DNA of 25,382 nt, from NCBI GenBank assembly GCA_964528035.1, contig CAZGQY010000040.1, positions 1 through 25,382 of the forward strand. The letters run 5' to 3'. The position numbers and the translations under genes were made by a program. The notes under the pieces were generated by a model that saw nothing but the letters and a program-made list of their open reading frames with translations, was not told the DNA's origin and ran no database searches. Within the stretch, counting starts at the first letter, position 1. Each line of letters starts with the position of its first letter. Shown here one piece after another: positions 1 through 6,942 of the stretch. The DNA comes from CAZGQY01 sp964528035. GTDB lineage: Bacteria > Pseudomonadota > Gammaproteobacteria > Methylococcales > UBA1147.

Positions 1-72
1 CTTCCCTGCCGCATACACTTCCTTCACAGATCCCCCATAGAGGGCTGTTTCGATTAGGGGGCAAGTAGTGAC
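1..72 (-). repeat. Partial copy of MITE-like intergenic repeat (cut by window edge)
   Basis: Bases 1-66 are the reverse complement of 14166-14231 with only two mismatches (positions 24 and 57). The match weakens over 67-72, where GTCACT on the minus strand corresponds to GTAACG in the other copy. The rest of the element lies outside the window to the left. It is non-coding. It is oriented opposite to the complete copy at 14160-14305, whose structure is described there. Confidence 0.85.
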
Positions 73-369
73 TTAGAATTAATCGCAGTAAATTAAATCC
101 CTTAGAAAAACAGCTTTTAATGTATTTTCAATTAATTGTTCACAGTTTGTTTGCTTTTATTAAATTGGCTAGTGAACTTTGTTTATTAGTGGGTGAGTCA
201 ATACCGCCTGCTAATTTCTATAACTACATATTCGCTTAAGAAGACTGATCAATCAATAGCTTAGGTCCTTTGTGGCCTATCGTTGTTTAGAGCGCGAAAA
301 TTAATCCTTTGCAGTCATTGGCTTAGGTTCTATACTCCGAAGAGTAGAATCGAATACTGAGGGTTGATT
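73..369. other. Intergenic region upstream of the first gene
   Basis: This is AT-rich sequence with no convincing ORF. Apart from the promoter-like pair at 308-336 and the SD-like GAGGG at 359-363, I see nothing in it. Confidence 0.6.
308..336 (+). promoter_or_regulatory. Putative sigma70 promoter of the 370-744 gene
   Basis: TTTGCA (308-313, 4 of 6 matches to the -35 consensus) and TATACT (331-336, 5 of 6 to the -10) are separated by 17 bases. They lie 33 bases before the start codon at 370. Confidence 0.45.
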
Positions 370-744
370 ATGCGTGTTGTACGAAATAAATTATTTGTAG
401 GACTGTTGGTCTGCGTGTTACTGGTCGCCACCAGTGTTGTATCTGGAGATGCAGTTGCATTGGATGTTTATGATCCGCCTGCGGATAAAAGACCGAGCAT
501 AGTAGCAATGGGTTTGGATTTTCTCGTTGTGCGGCCTTTGGCTCTTGTGATTACTGTCGGAGGAGCGGCTTTATGGTTTGTGAGCTCACCGTTTTCGGCG
601 ATTGGCGGGAATGTCGAGGAAGCAGCTGATAAATTAGTTTTGGAACCAGGGCGCTATACTTTTGTGCGGCCTTTGGGTCACAAGCAGTTGGATTCTTCAC
701 CAATCTGGGGGGAGGAATCTCTGGAAGAGGAAGATCATCAATAA
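370..744 (+). CDS. Small hypothetical membrane/secreted protein
   Basis: The product is 124 aa and its function is not known to me. The ATG at 370 is preferred over the in-frame TTG at 364, because GAGGG at 359-363 sits six bases before it. Residues about 7-31 are a hydrophobic signal segment ending near Ala-Val-Ala. Residues about 47-75 form a second hydrophobic stretch with Arg-Pro before it and Ser-Ser-Pro-Phe-Ser-Ala after it. A conserved-looking segment (Gly-Asn-Val-Glu-Glu-Ala, then Glu-Pro-Gly-Arg-Tyr-Thr-Phe-Val-Arg-Pro-Leu-Gly) follows, and then a very acidic C-terminus. I recall similar short proteins in Pseudomonas-like genomes that are carried as hypothetical or loosely as multidrug transporter. 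That name is not supported here, as the protein is far too small to be a transporter by itself. The gene converges on the 783-1469 minus-strand gene. Confidence 0.75.
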   Translation: MRVVRNKLFVGLLVCVLLVATSVVSGDAVALDVYDPPADKRPSIVAMGLDFLVVRPLALVITVGGAALWFVSSPFSAIGGNVEEAADKLVLEPGRYTFVRPLGHKQLDSSPIWGEESLEEEDHQ

Positions 745-748
745 TAGG

Positions 749-774
749 TCGTTTTAGTCTGTTTCCAAAAACGA
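749..774. terminator. Weak inverted repeat between convergent genes
   Basis: TCGTTTT (749-755) pairs with AAAACGA (768-774). The stem is AT-rich with a 12-base loop, placed between the stop codons of two convergent genes. It is symmetric and could serve both strands, but the stem is weak and the call is tentative. Confidence 0.35.
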
Positions 775-782
775 ATAGTATC

Positions 783-1469
783 TCACGGATAGTGAGTTGC
801 TTTACTGCCGTCGATCGATTTTATCGCTAAGGCATTTGCCAATGTAGTCACCAATAATTGTCCTGTCTCTTCAGCAGAATGACCATAGGCAATCACTCCG
901 TCCAGGTGTCCCAACATGGAAAATATGCCGTTGTGATTGTTTGTCGAGGAACAAATGAGTCGCTTGACTGCGTGGGCCATTTCTAGCGTTCCGTAGGCAA
1001 TGTTCTTATCGACCGAAGGAATTCCAAGCGCTGCTGTGCAATTCCATATTTCCGGGGAATGGATATGAATGACAAAATTTATTTCTGAGTCACTGTCATA
1101 TACTGATCCATGTGTGAGTGCTTCAGATGAAGGTTTGATCGGGCCTTCCGCGGTGACGGTATTTAAATCAGAGCAAGAATTGGTCACCAGGCAAAAATCA
1201 TTGGCAGTTGCTGTTTCGGACTTGCCGGTTTGGGTGCCGCTTATTAAAAAGCAATTCTGATATCGGGAGTTATTATCGGGTTCATATCGTTGGCTGATGT
1301 TTCCGAATCCTAGGCCATCGTAGCGCTCAGCGCACTGGCCGATTAAATTTAATCTGTGGCAAATCGTTCTCCATGTAATCAACGTTGCGAGAATCTGTTC
1401 ATCTAGGCCGGGTTTCTGAACAAAATCCAGTTGAAATTTTATAACGCCTTCGTTTGCTTCTTTGCTCAT
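783..1469 (-). CDS. Class II aldolase/adducin-domain protein
   Basis: The product is 228 aa and fits the class II aldolase/adducin fold, a family of zinc-dependent sugar-phosphate aldolases, epimerases and dehydratases. Visible family marks are Gly-Asn-Ile-Ser at 56-59, Ser-Gly-Thr at 77-79, the Ser-Ser-Glu segment at 115-117 (the site of the catalytic Glu in fuculose aldolases), the metal-binding His-Ile-His at 135-137 and a further His at 197 in Tyr-Gly-His-Ser. All expected metal ligands therefore appear present. The substrate cannot be told. It starts 13 bases after the stop of the upstream CPBP protease gene on the same strand, so the two are probably cotranscribed. The SD before the ATG at 1469 is poor, which fits translation coupled to the upstream gene. 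Confidence 0.8.
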   Translation of the reverse strand: MSKEANEGVIKFQLDFVQKPGLDEQILATLITWRTICHRLNLIGQCAERYDGLGFGNISQRYEPDNNSRYQNCFLISGTQTGKSETATANDFCLVTNSCSDLNTVTAEGPIKPSSEALTHGSVYDSDSEINFVIHIHSPEIWNCTAALGIPSVDKNIAYGTLEMAHAVKRLICSSTNNHNGIFSMLGHLDGVIAYGHSAEETGQLLVTTLANALAIKSIDGSKATHYP

Positions 1470-1482
1470 TCCGAGAAACTAA

Positions 1483-2376
1483 TCAGTTTTTACGATTGTT
1501 GGCGAACGCCCAAAAAATCACTGTGAGTGTGGCTAACCATATGGCGGCTAAATAGCCTATGATGCCATTGTAGCTTCCCACCAAAAATCCCCAGTTTGGA
1601 TCATTCGGTGCTAGTGCAGAAAATGCTTTGGTTAGTCTGATCACACCGACCCAGGAGGCATGTAACCCTATGCAATACCCGATTCCTGAGGGCTTGACCA
1701 GTAGAATCGTCGTTAAGAACAGGCTCACTGTAAATAGTGCCAGCAAGGAATCGAAATTTTCAGCTAAGAATACTTGCGATAATGCATGAGGTATAAGTTG
1801 GAATACGCTGAATAAGCTTGATGGTTCCTGACCTGCGCTACCGTGGCCTCCCATGAAGTGTAAGCCGGCATAGAAAAGCCCCGTGATTACAACCGCAGAT
1901 GGAACTGAGCCGTATTTCAACAGTGCTGCGAACAGCAAGCCTCGAAAGAGTGTTTCTTCTGCAATGGCCACGAGAATGCTTGAACGGATAGACGCTATGA
2001 TTTCGTGAGATAATTTCCCGGGTAATTCAATCAGGTAGTATAAGACTATGCGAACATCCAATAGGACTAATACGGCAACGACGATGCCAAGGATTGCCAA
2101 CCCGAATACAAATCCTGTTGCTATCTGCTTTGCAATAGTTGAAATATTGCGATCGAACCCCATATCTGACAGGGTGAGGTTGAGCCGCTGTTTCATGGGG
2201 ATTATTCCAATGATCAGCAAGCCAAGGGTAATCCTGTTGATCAGTCGAGGAAAACTGATATTCGGGTCGAGTACTTGGTCAATGGGATATGCCACAATTG
2301 CTGCGATACATATGGCTGTCAGGAGGTAAGTCAGGGGGAAAAGGGGTAATAAAAAGCCGGAATATTTTTGGGGCAT
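1483..2376 (-). CDS. CPBP-family intramembrane metalloprotease (CAAX protease/bacteriocin-processing type)
   Basis: The product is 297 aa with many hydrophobic helices (about 8-30, 45-60, 84-107, 130-152, 160-175, 208-227, 270-292). The family motifs are in order: Glu140-Glu141-x3-Arg145 in EETLFRG, Tyr169-x3-His173 in LFYAGLHF, and His239 in the segment HASWV. These are the glutamate and histidine residues known to form the membrane active site of CPBP proteases. The substrate is unknown. Some relatives process prenylated proteins in eukaryotes or confer bacteriocin self-immunity in Gram-positives, but most proteobacterial members are uncharacterised. It is the first gene of a two-gene minus-strand unit with the aldolase-like gene. 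No strong SD is visible before the ATG at 2376. Confidence 0.85.
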   Translation of the reverse strand: MPQKYSGFLLPLFPLTYLLTAICIAAIVAYPIDQVLDPNISFPRLINRITLGLLIIGIIPMKQRLNLTLSDMGFDRNISTIAKQIATGFVFGLAILGIVVAVLVLLDVRIVLYYLIELPGKLSHEIIASIRSSILVAIAEETLFRGLLFAALLKYGSVPSAVVITGLFYAGLHFMGGHGSAGQEPSSLFSVFQLIPHALSQVFLAENFDSLLALFTVSLFLTTILLVKPSGIGYCIGLHASWVGVIRLTKAFSALAPNDPNWGFLVGSYNGIIGYLAAIWLATLTVIFWAFANNRKN

Positions 2377-2696
2377 AGGAATAATAATTTTCAGATGACT
2401 GTTTTTCGATTGAAGCTACAAAGATAATCGTGACACTTAAAGCCTGCAGCAGCAAGTCATGGCTGTAAATATTTATCTTTTCGGCCTGTTTGGCACCCTT
2501 TACACAACTATTGATGTTGCGGATGTGTGAATATTTCCATCTAAGTTCTGCTGCTTTATCCCAGTGGCACTTACCAGAACAATACAGTGGTTCGAATCTT
2601 TAGAAAACTAGACTTTGAATAGCGGCGAAATTTTATAATTTTCTTGGCTATCGTCGCCCCGATAGGTATTAATCAAGTATAATCCCGGTGGATTTT
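2377..2696. other. Intergenic region between CPBP protease gene and tRNA-Leu
   Basis: This divergent region must hold the promoter of the minus-strand pair and that of the tRNA. Only the tRNA -10 element (2678-2683) is clear. A 23-codon ORF at 2459-2530 (+) is present but is not supported as a gene. Confidence 0.5.
2678..2683 (+). promoter_or_regulatory. -10 element of tRNA-Leu promoter with GC-rich discriminator
   Basis: A perfect TATAAT ends 13 bases before the tRNA and is followed directly by CCCGG. A GC-rich stretch between -10 and +1 is the known mark of stable-RNA promoters inhibited by ppGpp/DksA. No good -35 is seen at the usual distance. Confidence 0.6.
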
Positions 2697-2781
<85 letters not shown>

Positions 2782-3073
2782 AATCTTAACATGGGTTAAT
2801 GTTAGGGGAGTATTGGGTTGTTTGACGAAAATGGCGCCGACGAGACAGAGGGAGAATGGGCATTTACACTGAAACAGATAAAAAATTTTTGTCCACCCAA
2901 TTGTTGGGGTGGAACTGTCGTTTGTGGGTTTGATGAGGTTTTGTGGCTGGTTTTTGGCATAGAGCGGCTGTAAAGCCAGCAATCAGCGCTCGCTTAAAAC
3001 TTTGTTTGTGCGGCTATTACGATTTCATACGCATTATATTGTAAGCTTTCCAGTTAATTTTTGAGGTAATTTC

Positions 3074-4378
3074 ATGCAAGTCTCCGTTGAAGCAATATCT
3101 GAACTTATGAGAATAGTGACAGTTCAAGTTCCGGAGGACAAAATTCAGTCTGAAATATCCAAACGACTGCAAACTTTATCACAAAAGGCACGGATCGATG
3201 GGTTTCGCCCAGGAAAAATACCCGGCAGTGTGATAAAAAAACGCTTTGCAAAGCCGGTCAGGAAAGAGGTGCTTGCCGAGTTGGTGCAGTCTTCGTTGTA
3301 TGAAGCGTTGACCGATGAGAAATTGCAACCAGCAGGCGTTCCCGCTATAGAGCAAAAAGATCCTGGAGAAGATGGCGGCTTAGAATTTGTGGCAAAATTT
3401 GAAATTTATCCAGAGATCGAATTGAAACCGTTTGAAGAGATCCAAATCTCTCGACCTGTGTATACGATTGCTGAGTCCAATATTGATGCCACTATAGAGA
3501 AACTGAGGACGCAAAAAACCGACTATCACGGGGTGGAACGAGCTGTTAAGTCTGGTGATCAGGTAAAAATCAGCTTCAGTGGGGTCTGCAATGAGGAAAA
3601 TTTTACTGATGGCCGTGTTGAAGACTATTCGGTTGTCGTGGGTGGCAATACAATGATTCCTGGGTTTGAAGAGGCGTTGATTAACATGGAAACAGGAGTC
3701 GAGAAGGTTTTTTCTTTGGATTTTCCAGACGATTACCAAAGCCAGAAACTGGCTGGAAATACAGCAGAATTTACCGTGTGTATCAATACTGTTGAAGAAG
3801 CAGTGTTGCCGGAAGTGGACGAGAAGTTTATTCAGTCTTACGGTATTGGAAGTGGTGATTTAACTGAATTTCGGTCGGAGATTAAAAACAGGATGAAAGA
3901 CGAAGCAGATCGGGTGGTTGGTTCTAAAACCAAACATGCTGTAATGGATGCTTTGTTAGAAAATAATACAGTGACTTTACCTAATGTGATTGTAGATCAG
4001 GAGATTGACCAGTTAAAAAAATCCAGTCAATCGGCTCATGGTGGTGAAATAGAACCGGAAGCCAGTGAAGAACAATTGGGTCAGCTTGAAAAAGAGGCGC
4101 GACGCAGGGTAAATCTGGGCTTGCTGTTGGCCGAAATTATCAAGACTAATTCACTTAAGGCCGATCCCGGAAAAGTGCGAACGGCGATCGAGAATTTGGC
4201 GAGAGGTTATGAATCACCTGACGAAGTTGTAAATTGGTACTATTCTAATTCAGAGCAGTTGAAGAATGTTGAACACATGGTGCTTGAGGAGCAGGCGATC
4301 GATCTGGTATTGGGTGGCGCGTCAGTGACGGATGAAAACGTTGATTTTGATCGCTTAACTGACCAGGAGACTCTATAA
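3074..4378 (+). CDS. tig: Trigger factor (ribosome-associated chaperone and peptidyl-prolyl isomerase)
   Basis: The product is 434 aa, the normal length of the family. The N-terminal ribosome-binding domain carries the signature Gly-Phe-Arg-Pro-Gly-Lys-Ile-Pro at 43-50, which docks on ribosomal protein L23 at the tunnel exit. Residues about 150-245 form the FKBP-type PPIase domain (Ile-Pro-Gly-Phe-Glu-Glu segment, then Phe-Pro-Asp-Asp-Tyr). The rest is the helical chaperone arm domain. It binds nascent chains before DnaK or GroEL. The ATG at 3074 is preceded by TTGAGGTAATTTC with a GAGGT SD. It heads the tig-clpP-clpX-lon block; 82 bases without an evident terminator separate it from clpP, so readthrough is likely. 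Its C-terminal segment is less alanine/glutamine rich than in E. coli, which is ordinary variation. Confidence 0.97.
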   Translation: MQVSVEAISELMRIVTVQVPEDKIQSEISKRLQTLSQKARIDGFRPGKIPGSVIKKRFAKPVRKEVLAELVQSSLYEALTDEKLQPAGVPAIEQKDPGEDGGLEFVAKFEIYPEIELKPFEEIQISRPVYTIAESNIDATIEKLRTQKTDYHGVERAVKSGDQVKISFSGVCNEENFTDGRVEDYSVVVGGNTMIPGFEEALINMETGVEKVFSLDFPDDYQSQKLAGNTAEFTVCINTVEEAVLPEVDEKFIQSYGIGSGDLTEFRSEIKNRMKDEADRVVGSKTKHAVMDALLENNTVTLPNVIVDQEIDQLKKSSQSAHGGEIEPEASEEQLGQLEKEARRRVNLGLLLAEIIKTNSLKADPGKVRTAIENLARGYESPDEVVNWYYSNSEQLKNVEHMVLEEQAIDLVLGGASVTDENVDFDRLTDQETL

Positions 4379-4460
4379 GAGGGACGCAGGTCTTCGCGAG
4401 GGAAAAAGCTATTTGTTTGCAAAGCCATTAGAGGCGTGAGAGGAATAATGGAGTATTTTA

Positions 4461-5093
4461 ATGATAAAAGATGAGCTACAGAAAAGTCGTGCATCAGGTT
4501 TAGTGCCCATTGTAATTGAGCAAACCGCTCGAGGTGAGCGTTCTTTTGATATTTATTCACGATTATTGAAAGAGCGGGTGATTTTTCTGGTGGGGCAGGT
4601 CGAAGACTATATGGCCAATCTGATCGTTGCACAGTTATTATTTCTTGAATCCGAAAATCCGGATAAAGATATCCATCTATATATCAATTCTCCAGGAGGC
4701 TCCGTCACCGCAGGATTAGCGATTTATGATACGATGCAGTTTGTTAAACCCGATATAAGTACCATGTGTCTTGGGCAAGCCGCCAGTATGGGCGCGCTCT
4801 TGCTTACCGGTGGAGCATCGGGGAAACGGTTCTGTTTGCCACATTCTCGTATGATGATTCATCAACCTTTGGGTGGCTTTCAGGGGCAAGCGAGTGACAT
4901 CGATATTCATGCTAAAGAGATTTTGTTGATCAGGGATCGGTTGAATGTGATTATGTCTAAGCATACTGGACAATCTTTGGAAAAGATTCAAGGCGATACT
5001 GATCGGGATAATTTCATGAGCGGTGTTGAGGCGAAGGAATATGGTTTGATTGATCAAATATTGGAAGAAAGGACGGGATCTGACGATAGTTGA
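4461..5093 (+). CDS. clpP: ATP-dependent Clp protease proteolytic subunit
   Basis: The product is 210 aa, typical for ClpP including its short propeptide. The catalytic triad is Ser109 (in GQAASMGALLL), His134 (in MMIHQP) and Asp183 (in DRDNF), with the usual spacing. The oxyanion-side Gly-Gly of SPGGSV is at 79-80. ClpP forms a double heptameric barrel that degrades substrates threaded in by ClpX or ClpA; the ClpX gene lies just downstream. The ATG at 4461 has TGGAG at 4449-4453 as SD. I saw no sequence clearly matching a heat-shock sigma32 promoter in the 82-base gap to tig. Confidence 0.97.
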   Translation: MIKDELQKSRASGLVPIVIEQTARGERSFDIYSRLLKERVIFLVGQVEDYMANLIVAQLLFLESENPDKDIHLYINSPGGSVTAGLAIYDTMQFVKPDISTMCLGQAASMGALLLTGGASGKRFCLPHSRMMIHQPLGGFQGQASDIDIHAKEILLIRDRLNVIMSKHTGQSLEKIQGDTDRDNFMSGVEAKEYGLIDQILEERTGSDDS

Positions 5094-5254
5094 TTCAGTA
5101 TTGTGTTCATTGAGTCGCAGTTATTTTATACTTAAAATGTATCACGCTTGTGGTTAATTTGAGTAACAAGCTGGATATTTCGAGGATAGAGTATATGCTG
5201 AGACTGTACGAGTTGAAAAAAATCTGGGCTATAAACAAATGTTGGGTTTGGCAC

Positions 5255-5268
5255 ATGGTAAATACCAT
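5255..5268. repeat. Small palindrome upstream of clpX
   Basis: ATGGTA (5255-5260) and TACCAT (5263-5268) form a perfect 6-bp inverted repeat with a 2-base centre, 33 bases before the clpX start. It could be an operator half-site pair or chance; no regulator can be assigned. Confidence 0.3.
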
Positions 5269-5301
5269 AATTAATTCATCTCAGCAGGAAAGAGGTAATG
5301 T

Positions 5302-6576
5302 ATGAGTGATGATAATTCAGGCAAAGACGTTGATGGCAAACTACTTTATTGTTCGTTTTGCGGCAAAAGTCAGCACGAGGTCAGAAAACTCATTGCGGGT
5401 CCGTCGGTTTTTGTTTGCGATGAATGTGTAGAACTTTGTAATGACATAATACGCGAAGAGCTTCAGGATAATGCATCATCGGGGCAGGACAAGCTTCCAA
5501 AGCCCATGGACATCAAGAAAGTTCTGGATGAATATGTGATTGGCCAAAACGATGCTAAAAAAGTATTGGCGGTTGCCGTTTATAACCATTATAAGCGCCT
5601 CCGGGCTCAGTCAAAGCGTGATGATGTAGAGCTTGCCAAGAGTAATATCCTGTTGATTGGCCCGACCGGTTCGGGGAAAACATTACTGGCCGAAACGCTT
5701 GCTCGGTTACTGGATGTCCCGTTTACAATCGCGGATGCAACTACGCTCACCGAAGCGGGTTATGTTGGTGAGGACGTGGAGAATATCATTCAGAAAATTC
5801 TTCAGAAATGTGATTACGATGTTGAGAAAGCGGAGTCCGGCATTGTTTATATTGATGAAATTGATAAGATATCTCGAAAATCGGACAACCCATCTATTAC
5901 CCGGGATGTATCTGGTGAAGGGGTGCAGCAGGCTCTGTTGAAATTAATTGAAGGAACCATTGCTTCTGTTCCACCTCAAGGGGGTCGAAAACATCCGCAA
6001 CAAGAATTTCTTCAAGTGAATACCGGTAATATCCTTTTTATTGTGGGAGGTGCATTTGCCGGTCTTGATAAAGTCATTCGAGATCGTTCAGAAAAAGGAG
6101 GAATCGGGTTTTCGGCTGAAGTGAAGACTAAAGACGAAATCAAGAATGTTGGTCAGATATTGTCAGATGTTGAAGCGGAAGATCTGATTAAGTATGGGTT
6201 AATTCCAGAATTTGTTGGCCGGTTGCCGATTGTAGCCACTCTGGAAGAATTGAGTGAAGACGCTTTGGTTAGGATACTAACAGAGCCGAAAAATGCATTG
6301 ACCAAACAATACGGTCGATTATTTGAGATGGAAGATTGTGAGTTGGAGCTTCGCGAAGATGCATTGAGGGCTATCGCCAGAAAGGCCATGGATCGTAAAA
6401 CCGGCGCGCGTGGCTTGCGCACGATTTTAGAACACGTATTACTGGATTCCATGTATGAATTGCCCTCCAGTGAAAATATTAGCAAGGTCGTCGTTGACGA
6501 AAGCGTTATAGATGGCGAAGCATCTCCGTATTTAATTTACGAAAATACAGATCAACAACGGGCTTCTTCAGAATAG
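5302..6576 (+). CDS. clpX: ATP-dependent Clp protease ATP-binding subunit ClpX
   Basis: The product is 424 aa, normal for ClpX. The N-terminal zinc-binding domain has Cys17, Cys20, Cys39 and Cys42. The AAA+ module shows Walker A Gly-Pro-Thr-Gly-Ser-Gly-Lys-Thr at 120-127, the substrate-gripping pore loop Gly-Tyr-Val-Gly at 153-156, Walker B Ile-Val-Tyr-Ile-Asp-Glu-Ile-Asp at 181-188, the RKH pore loop around 229-231, and the Ile-Gly-Phe loop at 268-270 that docks on ClpP. The sensor-2 Gly-Ala-Arg-Gly-Leu-Arg segment is also present. It unfolds tagged proteins (for example ssrA-tagged ones) and feeds them to ClpP. The ATG at 5302 follows AAGAGGT at 5290-5296; an ATG at 5298 is out of frame. 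The 208-base gap from clpP leaves room for a separate promoter. Confidence 0.97.
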   Translation: MSDDNSGKDVDGKLLYCSFCGKSQHEVRKLIAGPSVFVCDECVELCNDIIREELQDNASSGQDKLPKPMDIKKVLDEYVIGQNDAKKVLAVAVYNHYKRLRAQSKRDDVELAKSNILLIGPTGSGKTLLAETLARLLDVPFTIADATTLTEAGYVGEDVENIIQKILQKCDYDVEKAESGIVYIDEIDKISRKSDNPSITRDVSGEGVQQALLKLIEGTIASVPPQGGRKHPQQEFLQVNTGNILFIVGGAFAGLDKVIRDRSEKGGIGFSAEVKTKDEIKNVGQILSDVEAEDLIKYGLIPEFVGRLPIVATLEELSEDALVRILTEPKNALTKQYGRLFEMEDCELELREDALRAIARKAMDRKTGARGLRTILEHVLLDSMYELPSSENISKVVVDESVIDGEASPYLIYENTDQQRASSE

Positions 6577-6942
6577 GAAGTGATGTCTGCTCAGGGTATT
6601 CTCCAGGGCAATTGTTCAGGAATAATAGACAGTCTGTCCTGAAAATATGGTTTTGAAATGTCTTTTAAAACATAGAGAAGTTTCCAATTTGGGATTGCTA
6701 TTCTGAAATATTTGTTTAGCAGCTTTGTCTTGAGCACTCTTTACTCTCAGTAAGCGTGGGAGTGAAGCCTATTGATGGTCAGTTTGCTCGGTAAACAGTG
6801 TAAACGAGACAATACGCAGGCGTTTTCTAGAATTTTATAAATGTGGGATCTGCGGTTGAGCAAGGCCACGGTTTGTAATACCGCGGCATTAGTCCAGTGT
6901 CCAAATTGAGCATTTAAGTGTATAAAAATCAGGATTACCATT
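6577..6942. other. Intergenic region between clpX and lon
   Basis: These 366 bases have no credible ORF on the plus strand. An imperfect hairpin lies at 6616-6642 (TCAG...GACA-GTC-TGTC...CTGA) soon after clpX but without a following T-run. A second (CCACGGT against ACCGCGG, around 6867-6887) lies nearer lon. The lon promoter must be here; lon is heat-shock controlled in many relatives, but I could not find a clear sigma32 -35/-10 pair. Confidence 0.5.

Noticed and set aside
2459..2530. 23-codon plus-strand ORF (MAVNIYLFGLFGTLYTT...), reminiscent of the start of a HAD phosphatase
   Set aside because: It is too short, has no SD, and no continuation of a HAD protein follows in any frame. The likeness is probably chance.
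2881..2912. Hairpin CCACCC/GGGTGG (2893-2912) with T-rich sequence on the minus strand, a possible terminator
   Set aside because: The T-run does not follow the stem directly (ACAAAAA intervenes), and no minus-strand gene lies upstream that would need it.
6577..6942. Search for a sigma32 heat-shock promoter before lon, and likewise before clpP and clpX
   Set aside because: Partial -35-like motifs (TTTTGAAA, CTTGAGC) occur, but no CCCAT-type -10 at proper spacing was found.
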